From Asterochloris sp. CNOR1 (taxonomy: Eukaryota > Chlorophyta > Trebouxiophyceae > Trebouxiales > Trebouxiaceae): 64,000 nt of DNA. The stretch spans positions 620,001 to 684,000 of the forward strand of contig OZ017757.1 of assembly GCA_963969365.1 (NCBI GenBank), given 5' to 3'. The translations under genes and the position numbers were made by a program. Positions 1 through 11,700 of this stretch are shown here, one piece after another. The notes beneath the pieces were generated by a model that was not told where the DNA came from, did no database searches, and saw only the letters and a program-made list of their open reading frames with translations. Position 1 is the stretch's first letter. Each line of letters begins with the position of its first letter.

Positions 1-187
1 GCCACTTTCCTTCTAAAAAAAAGGAACGGAAAGTTTGCAGATCGAGGGCAGGCTGCAAAAGCTGGCTCTGCTGAATATCTCAGCAGAGTGACTGCAGTGC
101 TTGAGAGAAGGTGAGCGGTTAAGAGACTGCCCGCTACCAGCTGATGCTTGCTGTCAACGACTGCTCATGCATGGTGCAGGCAGGGCC
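1..187 (+). other. 5' flank / probable 5' UTR of SKIP
   Basis: No recognisable core promoter motif. There is an A-rich tract near position 16-23. The in-frame ATG at 101 and the preferred start at 188 both fall just downstream, so this stretch is most simply leader or promoter sequence. Confidence 0.3.
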
Positions 188-3100
188 ATGGCCACGATGC
201 TGGCTCACCTGCCTGCTCCAACCAGGGAGTATGTGCCACCTGCTGAGGCGCTGCCCACCAGCACAGCACTGGCCTCGCGCATCAGCAAGGAGCCTCCTCC
301 TTATGGCTCTGTGGAGAGGCAGCGCTACATTCCTAGGCGACCAGAGGATTTTGGTGATGGGGGTGCGTTCCCAGAGATCCAGGTAAGCCGATGGCTTCAC
401 TTGCTGTCTGCCAGCTCCGCAGCGTACCTGCTTGATGCACACTGGCACGCAGGTTTGATGGGGTCTCGTGCTGGCTGTGCTGAGAAGTGCTTTTACTCAG
501 TTGCGCCTCCGGCGATTGCGGGGCTACAGCCGGAACCAGCTGTGGATTGTCTACTCCGCCTGTGCTATCAAGTCTGCTTACCAACTCTGCCTGTGATGTG
601 CTTGCCGTCCCTTACCCGCATGTGTAGTCAGGTTGCTGCACATCGTGGGTTTGCCTTCACAAGCAACCTTGCAAGCACAGGACACCGTTACACCTTGCAT
701 CCCATCTGCAGGACACTCAGCATCCGCTTGGGCAAGGGACGCCGTCGTAGCGTCCATGAGTTGCCGTTTCTCATGCTCTGTAGGCGCTGGGAATGGGCCA
801 AGAAGGAGGGATGTGCCTTGAGCATTATATCTATCGAGAGCCTGATCAATTTCTGGCGCTGGCTGACCTGACACTTGCTGTGGCTCAGGGCTCACAGGCA
901 ACAGCAGATGTGCCGCTGCAGCTATATGGCTGGGCCTGGGGAATCATCGCTTCTTTCACCTGCGTTGCAGGTGGCTCAATACCCCCTGGGCATGGGTAAG
1001 AAGGAGAAGGGGGGGGCAGGAGGGGGCAGTGGTGCCAGCAGCACAGGCACGCTGGCCGTCACCGTAAATGCCGATGGGGATGTGAACTATGATGCCATCG
1101 TCAGACAGGGCCGCAATCAAGACAAGATCGTGTACTCTGATCACAAGGCACTGGTGCCCAAGCTGGACAGCCTTACGGAGGTGGGAAAGAAAATTCTTTC
1201 CCTGTCTGGGCAATGTTGTCGCAGCTCAACGCAGGGACATCAAGGTGGCGATGTATTCAAGTTGCACAGCCTTACAGAGCTGGACAGGTGCATATTGTGC
1301 ATCATTGTTCTGGCAGCTGATTGCAGGGATCCCACGTTGGTAGCAAACAGCCATCAGATGGGCAGGAGGCAACTTTGTGTAATGTTGCCATTCTGGCAGC
1401 TGATTGCAGGAAGGCTGTGGTGTGCCCAGCAGAACGAATTTCTCGAGGTGTTCAAGGTGCTTGTTCAAGGTGCTTTGCGTGTGCCCTGCTCAGATGCTTC
1501 TATCTCTTGCTCAGCTAGTTCTGTCCCCGCATCAGTTTCTTTTCCTCAAAATAGGTGCAGCATTTGTGAGGGGCCCGCGCGGCGTGCTGCCAGAGCTTGC
1601 TGCACAGAAATGAGATGGCCCGACAGATCATTCAGGCACCACCTTTCCTGCCCTCTGTCCTCCTCAAGCCTGCACTGTGCCCTGCAGAATTTCGAGAAGC
1701 CTGATGAGGATGAGGTGGCTCAGACCGCCAAGGAGACTGAGGCTGCACTGCTGGCTGTGGTGACCACCAAGCTGCATGCCCAGCAGCCCAAACAGCTGCC
1801 CAAGCAGCCAGGGGACGCCCAGTACATCAAATACACTCCTGCGCAGCAGGGCAAGCAGTACAACTCAGGGGCGGGCCAGAGGATCATCAAGATGCAGGAC
1901 ATGCCAGTGGACCCCATGGAGCCCCCCAAGTTCAGGTGCACTGCGCTGACTTGTAGAGGGATGAGTGTTACGTGTGCTGGTGAGAGCAGGTGGCGCAGAG
2001 GGATCTCGATGTGGCAAGCTGTGCTCATGGCTGAGGAAGATGCACTGCTCTGACAAATGGGTTGTTTCGTGTATGTTGTGGGGAGACAAAGGTGTCGCAG
2101 AGGGTCCCAGTAGTGCTGAACATGCTGGCACGTTAGGCTCTCCCAAGTTTCAGGCGAGCTGCACAACATTGGACAGGGCTGGATGGTGCATGTGCTAGTG
2201 AGAGCAGGTGGCGCACATTGTCTATAGTATGACGCTGGCTCAGTACGCATCAAGCTCACCCGGGTGGTCTGTGGTGTCAGCAGCCAGCTGCGGAAACTCT
2301 CAGCAGTGACCTCAGCACATGCTGGTGCCCTTCCACCCACCCAGGTGAGCTTGCGATGCTGCCAGGTGCAGGCACAGCAAGGTCCTGTCCTGCTCCAGCG
2401 GTCATGGGCCAGCCATAGCGCCTGACAATGTGTTGGTGTTCTCCTGCAGGCACAAGAAGGTCCCCCGCGGCGCTGGCTCGCCGCCAGTGCCCATCATGCA
2501 CTCCCCGCCGCGACCCGTCAGCGTCAAGGACCAGCAGGACTGGAAGATCCCGCCTTGCATCTCCAACTGGAAGAATGCCAAGGGGTACACCATCCCCCTG
2601 GACAAGCGGCTGGCCGCTGACGGGCGGGGCCTGCAGGAGACAGCCATCAACGACAACTTTGCCCAGTTCACGGAGGCGCTGTACGTGGCCGAGCAGACGG
2701 CGCGGCAAGCAGGTGCGTGGGTGGGCTTGCCGTGTGGGCGTGCGCTGCACATGCGGTCATGACCAGGCGCCAGCTTGATGACGGCAAGCAGTCAGCCTGC
2801 AAGCAGGTGCTGTGCGCGCAAGGTATTTGTAGGCGGTTGGAGGCGCGCTTGCCTGCCTGCTGACCGCTTGCCCTCGTCAAGCCGGTGCCTACTCACAAGT
2901 GCATGTCCAGCGCATACCAGGCCTTTGTGTGTGCTTGAAGGCGATGCATGTGGCTGAGGGCACGGCGCAGTAAGCAGGTGCGCAGTCTGGACCAGCTGTG
3001 TTGTTGGGCATAGGCTTGAGGCTGCAGCTGCCTGCTGTATGCTAGGGCATTTGTTTATTTTGAGTTACTGCACATGGGAGGAGTGGATTGCTTGACAAGC

Positions 3101-6100
3101 AGTCTTGGATGGGCTTTACTGTATTTGGTGGGGACAGGGCAATGAGTTGAGCGAAAATGCTGTATGCTGCTGTTCCAGTGGCGCATCAAGCCATGGGTTG
3201 CGTCACCCACATGCAGGGTTGGTATCATCATGGTGATGGTGAGGTGTGCATGCTGCTGGCATCTGTGTGACGGGAATTTGCTGTTGCAGGCAGGGCTAGC
3301 ATGTGGTCAAGCAGATTGTGCAGCAGGCCGGTGTGGAGTTTTTGGAGGTAGTGCGCTGTGGGACAGGCAAAGGGGCCTTGCTGCCATTGCGTGGGCCAGC
3401 GCTGCGCCATGGGCTGGCTGGCAAACTGTTCTATGCTGTGGTACTGTGCTGGCGCAGCAGGAGCAGGGGTGCTGTGTGGCGATTGGGCAGGCAGCTGCTG
3501 TCGCAGGACATGCAGCGGCGTGCCTGGCTGCGGCCATGCCTCTCAGGGTTGTCAGTAGCTGGAATGTTGTCCATAGCAATGTGCTGTGCGGTGGCGAGGT
3601 TGGGCAGGATTTGCAGCATCTGTGATGGTGCTGCCTGCAACTCGTGTTGCCAAGGCAGGACTGCACCAGTACAGGCTGCCTGAGGAAGCCATGCCACGCT
3701 CAGACAGCTTGATAGCCTTGTGGGGGCCAATATAGATTGATCAATAAGAGGTAGCCGGCCCTTGTCCATATGCTCACTGCCTGCAGGTTGATGCCTCTGC
3801 CAAGGTGGCCCAGGTGATGGTGACTTTGCCTGCTTGGCCTGAGCTGTCAATAGGTGAAATCCTTCAAATCGATTCTGGCCCATGAGTGACCCCCCCTGCA
3901 CTGCACTGCCTGCAGTGGAGATGCGCTCCAAGGTGGCCAAGGAGATGGCCATCAAGGAGAAGGCCCAGAAGGAGAAGGCGCTGAGGGAGTTGGCCGACCA
4001 GGCCCGTAGGGAACGTGCGGGCGGCGCGGCCGTCCCCGTCGCAGCCCGCGACTCAGGGGCGCCGGCTCTGGCTGCCGTCAACGGCGGAGGGGGTCTGCGC
4101 ATTGAGGACGAGCTGCCGCCGCCGCCGGGCATGGGGCAGGTGAGTCAGGGCTGCAGGCCAGGCTGGCAGTCTGGCAGTGCCAGATGTGACTATCAGCAGC
4201 TGCCTCAGCTCTCTCTCGGTGTGGTGCCACTTCGTCTTGCAATTGCTGCAGGACATGATCCCTGAAAGGCGCATTGGTGCACCCAGCTGCTCCTGCACGT
4301 CAAACCCTGAAAAGATAGATGGTGCTGTCTTTGCATGCAGGTGCCGCCTCAGAGGGAGCGCCTGGCCCCAGAGGACCGCGAGGAAGCGCGTCACCGTGCA
4401 GAGCTGATGCGCGACCGCAAGCGCGAGCGTGAGAGGGAGCGACGCATCGACGAGCGTGGTGAGGGTTGCCAGTTACTTCGTAGTTCCTTATGAGTGGGTG
4501 CTGTGCTTGTGTCAGCCAGGCGCTGGCGCTGTCAGGGTCTTGAGCTTGCTGGGCAGCTGCGCAAGTTGTGACCAACGGGGCGGAGCCTCAGGCAGAATGA
4601 CGCTGATCTCTGACATGCTATGTTCACTGTGTTATCAAGCTGCAGCTTCATTATGGCACGTCTCATTGCGGCCTGGCTGACACAGCCTGCAGATAGACAG
4701 CTTGTCAGCTTCGACATCAACTATGCGAGCCAGTGTCAGCATCAAGGGCCTCCTGTGCTTGGGTGTTACCCAGACATTAGCCAACTCCTGCTGTGTGCCC
4801 CTGCAGATGGCCACGGCGTGAAGAAGAGTCGCCTGACACGCGACCGGGACCGCGACATCTCTGAAAAGATCGCGCTGGGGCAGGCGGCTGTGAAGCCCAG
4901 CGGGGAGGGCATGTACGACCAGAGGCTGTTCAACCAGGACGCAGGTGCGCAGCATCAGCGTGTTCATTGTGATCTCAGGGTGTCACCAGAAGGTTGCACT
5001 AGGGGGAGCCGCTGAGGTCCACAGCACCCAGGGCGAGTCCGACCGGAGGCTGCTCGATTGGGACATCACATTGGGAGGGCATGTCTGACCACAGGGTCGC
5101 TCAATCAGGACATCCCAATGGACGTCTGAAAGGGTAGGGTATCTCAGCGGATTCCAGGGTGTGGGAGGTGTGCGGCTGGGCTCCAGTTTGAGGAGATTCA
5201 AGCTCTGAGCCCTGTGGCACTGGGCTTGCTCTTGCATGACCTGGGCGCATTGATCTGTTTGATCGATGGGTGTCAGTGCCTGTGCTCCGCCTGCACGTGC
5301 TGCAGAGGCACTGCAGCAGTTCTTTGTGCAGCTCACTGCCATGCTGTGACTTGTGCTGACCGAGTTATTCGTCAAAGGTGGCCTTGCCTTGCATGCTCCG
5401 CGATCACTCAGCCAGGCTGGAGCCCAGCGCCAGGTGATGTAGCCTGCCGATGGAGTGGTCCTGCTGCTGCCTCTGACGCCATTTGGCCACTACCTGCTTT
5501 GCCCTGCAGACACAGCTCAGACCGGTGACGCGGTTGCAGATGCACAAGCCCATTGCCATATCATATTCCTCAACCACAATGTAACCACCTGTGCAGGTGT
5601 GGCCAGCGGGCTGCTGGCAGAGGACGCCTACAACATGTACGACAAGCCCCTGTTTGCGGACAAGGGCAGTAGCCTGTACCGTCCCAAGGCCGCCACAGAC
5701 GACGAGCTGGCAGCTGGTGGCGGCGCAGCTGAGGGGCGCCACTTCAAGCCCGACAGGGGTTTTGCTGGGGTTGACTATGGGGCGGCAACCCGCGGCGGTG
5801 GCGGGCCGGTGCAGTTTGAGAAGGACCAGGAGGAGGATCCCTTTGGCCTGGAGGTGGGTGCTGAGATTCTGGAGAAGACATTGCCTGTGTGGGCGCCCAG
5901 GCATGTGCTTGGCTGCTAGCAAGCCATGGAGTCCTGTGTGAGTGTCATCCTCATCTGCAACCTGTGCTTGCGTGCCCTGTGTCCTGAGAGGTGGGTGGAC
6001 CACACTCATTGCTCCAAGTCAGGTGCTCCTTCAGATCGAGAAGAAGCAGGAAGAGGACAGGCCTTGACTGTGAAGGTCGGCTGCATTGTCGGTGCAGCTC

Positions 6101-7009
6101 ATTTCTGGGCAGACCAGGCAGGGCAGATGATGCCCACACAATGAGTAGGCCTGCCACTTGCTGCAAGCCCACCGCTGCATATGTACCCCCTTCTGCCAAA
6201 GGGGTGTACACCAGCATCTGTAACAGCACATGGGGTCATACACAGGGTTTGTGAGAGGCTGCGGCCCTGACTGAATCCAGACCAGGCCTGAGTGCCTCTG
6301 GCCTTGAGAGTGCAAATGGTGCTGCGCCTGGTGTGGCTGCGGGGGTGATGCATGGTGCTTTGCAAAGCCTTGAGCCAGGCTGGCTCTGTTCAATGCTGGG
6401 TTGCCTGCCACATGATAGCTTCCCTTGTGCCTGACGGAGGGGAGTACTCAAAATTGCAGAGGCTTGGCACTGCAGGTGGGTTTGCGGTTGCCATGCCCTG
6501 GCAGCTGCTCAAATCCAGTTGAATTCAAGGCATACCGCCTTTCATGAGCCACAGCAGCACTTCCTTTCGGTGGAGGATGTAGTCCTAGTAGCATGCACCG
6601 AAGGCCCTGGCCTGCGCATGCTCCTTTGGGTCGTGAACGATTGCACATTGCCTCTGACAATAGCTAATCAGCCATACTAAGTCTGCAGGCCCCTTGCTGC
6701 ACCAAATTGCCTGCCCATACAGGGTCCTGCAGGAACCTCACCAGCATATTGCTTGCCCATGCTGCAGGCTGCCTTTGCCTGAGAGTTCTCCACACAAAGG
6801 CACACGTTGCACAGGCTGCATCATGACCAGTGACTGTGCCTGCTGCCTTGCAGGACTTTGTGTCCCAGCAGAACACCCGCAACAAGAATGCACTGGGCAA
6901 CATTGGCAAGGGGGGGTCCATGGCGGCTGGCGGTGGAGGGGGACGATATGAAGACTATGCTGGCGGCTCCTCTCGCAGCAGGGTTGACTTTGAGCATGGG
7001 CGCCGCTGA
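188..7009 (+). CDS. SKIP: SNW/SKIP-domain splicing factor (SNW1/Prp45 homologue)
   Basis: Nuclear protein of the activated spliceosome (NTC-related) and transcription co-regulator. Nine exons read in one frame: 188-382, 971-1180, 1688-1935, 2450-2712, 3916-4139, 4341-4458, 4807-4944, 5597-5853, 6854-7009. They sum to 1809 nt, giving 602 residues. Family signatures in order: PPPYG then EDFGDGGAFPEI, VAQYPLGMG, YDAIVRQG, the SNW core with SNWKNAKGYTIPLDKR, a basic helical stretch (RSKVAKEMAIKEKAQKEK), RDRDRDISEKIALG, and YDQRLFNQD then MYDKPLF. The C-terminus (ALGNIGKGGSM, ending VDFEHGRR) resembles plant SKIP rather than animal SNW1. I chose the ATG at 188 (MATMLAHLPAPT) because it puts the family's LPAPT motif near the N-terminus; an upstream in-frame ATG at 101 would only add unconserved residues. 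All introns are GT-AG. Several carry degenerate copies of neighbouring exon ends (see findings). Confidence 0.95.
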
Positions 7010-7540
7010 CGCTGGGCCTGTCTGCCAGCATAATATCATACCCTGCAGACTGTTTGTGAGCAGGAGCAGCTTCTGTTGCTGAAATGTTGACTTTTGTGCA
7101 CCACTGCTGCCGTATGCCAGACGTCCCTGCCCTTTCAGAACTTACGTACTTCTCTACAACAACCATTGCATTTTGCTTGATGATGCTTCCATCAAGTGTG
7201 CCTTGTTACTGTTGCCTTCAAATGTGCAACAAGTCTAGGGGCATTGACTAGTTGCACATAGAGGAGCTGCACAGACATATCTGCCTGTAACAGTTTCACA
7301 GCCATGCCTTCCGGCAGAAGATGAATCTTCAGGGCCTGGGTGTCCAGAGAATGAAACCTTCTACCAAAGGCTTGTTGCTGTGCAAGGAGGGCATCAGGGA
7401 GTGCATGTTTGGCCAACTGCTGCCAGCAGTAAGGCATACACACAATTTCTCGTCCCACTATATAGTTGCTACTCAGCTCTTCATGTCATACAGTGAGCCC
7501 TTCAAGTATGCCATGCAATCATTAGTTCGTCAATTTCAAT
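7010..7540. other. Convergent intergenic region (SKIP and DUF3431 3' flanks)
   Basis: SKIP ends at 7009 on the + strand and the DUF3431 gene ends at 7541 on the - strand, so this 0.5 kb holds both 3' UTRs. I see no further gene and no repeat. A clear poly(A) signal was not identified. Confidence 0.4.
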
Positions 7541-8401
7541 TCAGTGATCGTTTGGAGCTTCAGTGGCATCTGCTGCAGCTGGATCAGGATTTACAATCCA
7601 TGGCTGTGGCATGCTTGATGAGGACAAGTGGCCTGTCACACAGTGGAGGTCCTCCACATCCCAGCAATCAAACAGTGCATTCCACAGCCTTTCAATCACA
7701 TAGCCGGCCAGATGTGCACTTGGCAACTGCAACACGGGGTCAGCATCAGGCTGATGAAGGACATTAAGCAAAAACTTGTAGGCCGACAGAGGCCTGTGCA
7801 AGATTCTGTTCTTAGACACCAGGAACTGGGAATTGTACGCGGCCAGATATCCGTCATGAGGGAAGAGTGTCTGGGTGCTAACAGCCCACAGGTAGGGCAC
7901 AATGTGGTGCTCAAAGGTGTGGTAGGCATCACCATCTGTTGTCACTCTTCCTTTCCATGAGTTGAGGGTAAGGTACTCTGTGTCTGGCCTGAAGGTCTCT
8001 TGGACACTGCTGAGCAGGTGGTCGACGTTGTGAGCCTCATCTTGCACAAACAGCACATGTGTGGGCAGACTAGTGTAGCGATGGACAATGTATCTCAGGA
8101 AGGTCTCGGTCTCCCTCCCCACATTTGGCAGCTGCTGAACGTGCAGAGGCACCGCCAGGTCAAGCTCCTGACGCATGTCGTACTCAATGTTGGGACGAAA
8201 TTCCTCATCCTTGTTGAAGATGACAACCGTGGTGTACATGTCCATGACGGCCTCCAGCATGGTCAGCTTTTTGAGCCATGGCAAGAGCACACTGGTGGGC
8301 TTGTGGTGCTTGGCTATCACGATGTCAAGGCTCCTGTGATTGGCCGCACCCACGATGCTGAGCACAGCAAGCCACGTGCACATTCGTCCCAGGACGCTCA
8401 T
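7541..8401 (-). CDS. DUF3431-family protein, secreted or Golgi
   Basis: Single-exon gene of about 286 residues. The start at 8401 gives MSVLGRMCTWLAVLSIVGAA, a convincing signal peptide or anchor. The same frame stays open to an ATG at 8581, but the extra residues look unlike protein. The body shows the DUF3431 (PF11913) pattern: VVIFNKDEEFRPN, then LPNVGRETETFLRYIVHRY, then HVLFVQDEAHNVDHLL, and a downstream aromatic-rich segment. Family members are described as unknown but resemble glycosyltransferases in bacteria, fungi and algae; no catalytic role is proven. It is transcribed divergently from CFAP61, 346 bp away, and convergently with SKIP. It has no introns, unlike every other gene resolved here, which may reflect retroposition or transfer. 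Confidence 0.85.
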   Translation of the reverse strand: MSVLGRMCTWLAVLSIVGAANHRSLDIVIAKHHKPTSVLLPWLKKLTMLEAVMDMYTTVVIFNKDEEFRPNIEYDMRQELDLAVPLHVQQLPNVGRETETFLRYIVHRYTSLPTHVLFVQDEAHNVDHLLSSVQETFRPDTEYLTLNSWKGRVTTDGDAYHTFEHHIVPYLWAVSTQTLFPHDGYLAAYNSQFLVSKNRILHRPLSAYKFLLNVLHQPDADPVLQLPSAHLAGYVIERLWNALFDCWDVEDLHCVTGHLSSSSMPQPWIVNPDPAAADATEAPNDH

Positions 8402-8747
8402 GGAGGCTGGACTGTGTGGCCCCTGCATCATTGAAGTTTCTGAGGTACAAATCAATTTGGGTGCAGCAAAACAGCTACACAGACACTCACCTGATGTCTG
8501 GCCGCCATACCGGTTCTTTGCCTCAGGGTTCCAGGAGCCTGCTTTGCACCTCTGCAGAGCACGAGGTTGCTCACTCCCCAAACGCCATCAAGAGGCCAAC
8601 AAGGAAATCACACTCGTACCACTGTAGGTGTTTCAATCAATAGTTGCGCGCGATGGTTTGGCGCCTAGATGACTTTCCTTCTTCCCCTCATGACCTATGT
8701 TCCGCAACATAAGGTCATTGCCCATTCCTTGTGAGCTGAAAATCGAC
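8402..8747. promoter_or_regulatory. Shared divergent promoter region, DUF3431 (-) / CFAP61 (+)
   Basis: 346 bp separate the two preferred start codons, so both promoters should lie here. I found no unambiguous TATA box or named element. The assignment rests on gene geometry only. Confidence 0.4.
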
Positions 8748-11700
8748 ATGCAGGCCCTGGATGTGCATGTCACTGATGCATCCGAGCTGGACCAGCTGCT
8801 GCTACGTGTCAGGTATGAGCTCGATATACTGTAAGATGCTCAGCTCCCTTAATGCAAGACTGAATTTATTGAAGGCCCTGGATGCAGAGGGAAGGGCTGC
8901 GCAGTGCTGCAAGGGGAAAAGAAGGCTTCCTGGGTCAGGTGGGACACCTGCATGAATTTGTTTGCTCAGGTCTGCAAGGCAGGCTGCATCCTGAGCAGAA
9001 GTTGCCAACCACAAGCAATCTGTGCTGCAGCGAAAACGCCCTGTTGGTGTTGACGGCGACAGAGACTGGCAAGAGAACTCCTGTGGGCCTCTTCGCCATG
9101 TGAGCTTGCTGCCGTGATTGCCTCCTTGGGGTTTACGCAACCCTGCCTGGCGACGAACTGTCACGTGAATGCATAACATCAGACGTCAACTCCATAGAGC
9201 CTTCCTCATCTGCCTTTTGCAACTGCAGAGCGCCTGCATCCCATGCCTTTGCCCGCATGCTGCAGCCTTCTTGTGCAGCGTCTGCGCTCGCTGCTCACCG
9301 CAGGCTGCACACCATAAAGCCTTGTATGGCCATGCCATGGTTCGAGCTATCCACATGGCTCCTTGCCATGACCTTGAGAGCTGCCGCCACTGACTGTCAG
9401 ACACTGTAGCAGCCTGTGGCCAGGCCTCTGCATGTTGCATGCTGCAGCTTCCATTCCCCAGGGCTGCCGGAGGATGACCAGAGCTGGGCCACCACCGAAG
9501 CAGACAACCTGGGCTTCTCTGCAGCCAGCACTGGCTGGGCACGCATCGTGCTGGCTGTGCGGCACTATGAGGTCAGGGGAGCGTGGTTGCTGTTTCTGCG
9601 GCCAATGATCCACACACATGCGTCCTGGCTGGCTGTGCAGCGCTAAGGCAACCAAGGCTGATTCGCTCCTCTTCCGCTGCCAGTCATCCTGCTGGCTGTG
9701 TTGCAGTATGATGTGAGCACGGCCCAATCTTCACCAGACTGGCTGCCACACCCGCTTGTGCATGCAGTTAGGGGGCTGGCCTCGCTGCTCCGTGGGCCCC
9801 TGCATTGTCGGCAACACGACTGGGCCATCGCCAATGGCTGACCATCAATGGGTCATCGCCAGCATTACTGACGCCTGCACTGGCAAACCCTGTTTCAGCA
9901 GTTGCAACCTGTTGGAGCCAGCTACAGTCGTGCTTCTGCCTTGCCACAAGCATTGCTGACTCAGTACTGGTGAATCAGGGATTGCTCATCTGCCTGCAGG
10001 TGCTAGCCACCTCCAGCAGGTCCCTGCCTTGCTGCATACCCAGAGAACACCTCTCCTGCCTGCAGGCTGTGGTGCCGTGCGCCATGCTCTTGTCCAGAAC
10101 CCCCACATAAAGTGTATTTAATTGGAAACAACAGAAATGTTGCATCAGGCAGCACACCTCCAGCCTGCAGGTATCTGCGGTGTGTGCCACAGCGCAGCGA
10201 GCCTGTCTTCATGCAATTTCTGCTTGCTGGAAAGAGCACTCTCCCTTCCTGCAGGCTGTTGCAGTGCGTGCCATGCTCAGGCAGGCCTTCATCCAGATGC
10301 CCCACCTGAAGACCATCCTGCTGACCCAGAGCGAGCCCCTCACCGCAGCAGTTCCGGGCCTTGCAGGCCACTTCACGCCTGCCTCTCAAGCCCCCAGCGG
10401 TGGGTGCCACCTGTATGAGTGCAGCCGCGGGGCTGTGATGCCCCAGCTGAGGATCCGCGTGGCCCGTGTCGACGACCACGATGATCTGCTGCCCCTGGTG
10501 CAGCAGGCAGCCCTCAGGTGAAACAGCTGATGCATTAACATGACAAGGCAGGCCTCGTTTGGGGCTGGCAACTGGCCCTTGGGGTCACTCAACACAGGGT
10601 GGTTCATCCCTGCCACACCTGCTTGCTCACTTGGCTGTTTTCTTGCGGTATCTTGGGGTTAGACCGCCTCCTGCAGCAGGCCCTCCCTCCTGCAGCCTGA
10701 GTAGTCCAAGCTGTCCGGGAGTCTGACTGCTGAGACATTGGTCGCAAGTGTCCCTGGTGCAGCAGGCAGCCCTGGGGCTCGCCAGGCTGAGTGTCTTGCA
10801 ACCCGTGGGTTGGAATGCAAAATCTGGCACTCCATTTATGCATGCCTGGGGTTAGCAGCAGCTGAAAAGCTTTCTCCTGCAGCCTGACAGGCGGCATTTG
10901 CATCCATCTACAAAGACCTGCTGCTCCTGGTACAGCAGGGAACCCTTAGAATTGCAGCTGCAACTACTAGGACCCAAGTCCGGCTTGTCACCCAGCATAT
11001 CACTCTGTGATGCCCTGCCCCAAGCCAAGCTGCCCGATGCATTGATAGGGCAGCTCCAACTCCCTCCAGAGCAGCGGGGCGCATACAGCGTCCTTGCCCC
11101 ATCTCCAGCACTAGTGCCCCCGTCTGGTAGTTGTGTTGACTCAGATCTGCTGCCTGTAGGTGCCCTGCTCTAGCGCAGCTGCCCAATGCTGAGGAAGGGG
11201 TGGAGGACCCATATGCCCTGGCGCACCTGATTGCCAGCCAGGATGCAACGTCCTGTGTGCTGGTGGCCGAGCACAAGGGGCGTCTGGTGGGTCTGCTAGC
11301 CGGTGAGGGTGCTGCATCATCCGCAGCATCGCACCAAGGGCGCCTGCTGGGCCTGCTGGCAGGTCCAGGCTGGACTTGGAGCTTCACTCCCTGGGTGATG
11401 GTGGTTCTTGGTGGCCTACTGTCTTGCACAGGAACTTTGCCGGTGGTGGCAGGCACTGCATGCAAATGGCTGCAAACAGGGCTGGATCTGCCAAAGTGCT
11501 CGCCTATGCCCTGGTGTTGCATGCTGGGTCTGGTTGCAGTGGCCGCTTGGTGAGTCAGCTGACAGGGCTGACCAGCCTGCATAAAAATGATTCCGTCATC
11601 TGCAAGCTGCACATGCCCTGACGAAGTAGATTGTCATGACTGGGGCGCAGCACACTGCACTGTGTTTGACACATGCGTTGTCTGATGGTGCAGGTACCTC

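Noticed and set aside
101-871. Long open frame running through SKIP exon 1 and intron 1
   Set aside because: Only 188-382 is conserved in the SNW family; the rest follows a clear GTAAGC donor and shows no similarity.
1720-2340. 206-codon open frame on the - strand opposite SKIP exon 3
   Set aside because: It is the reverse shadow of a conserved coding exon with biased composition; no domain is visible.
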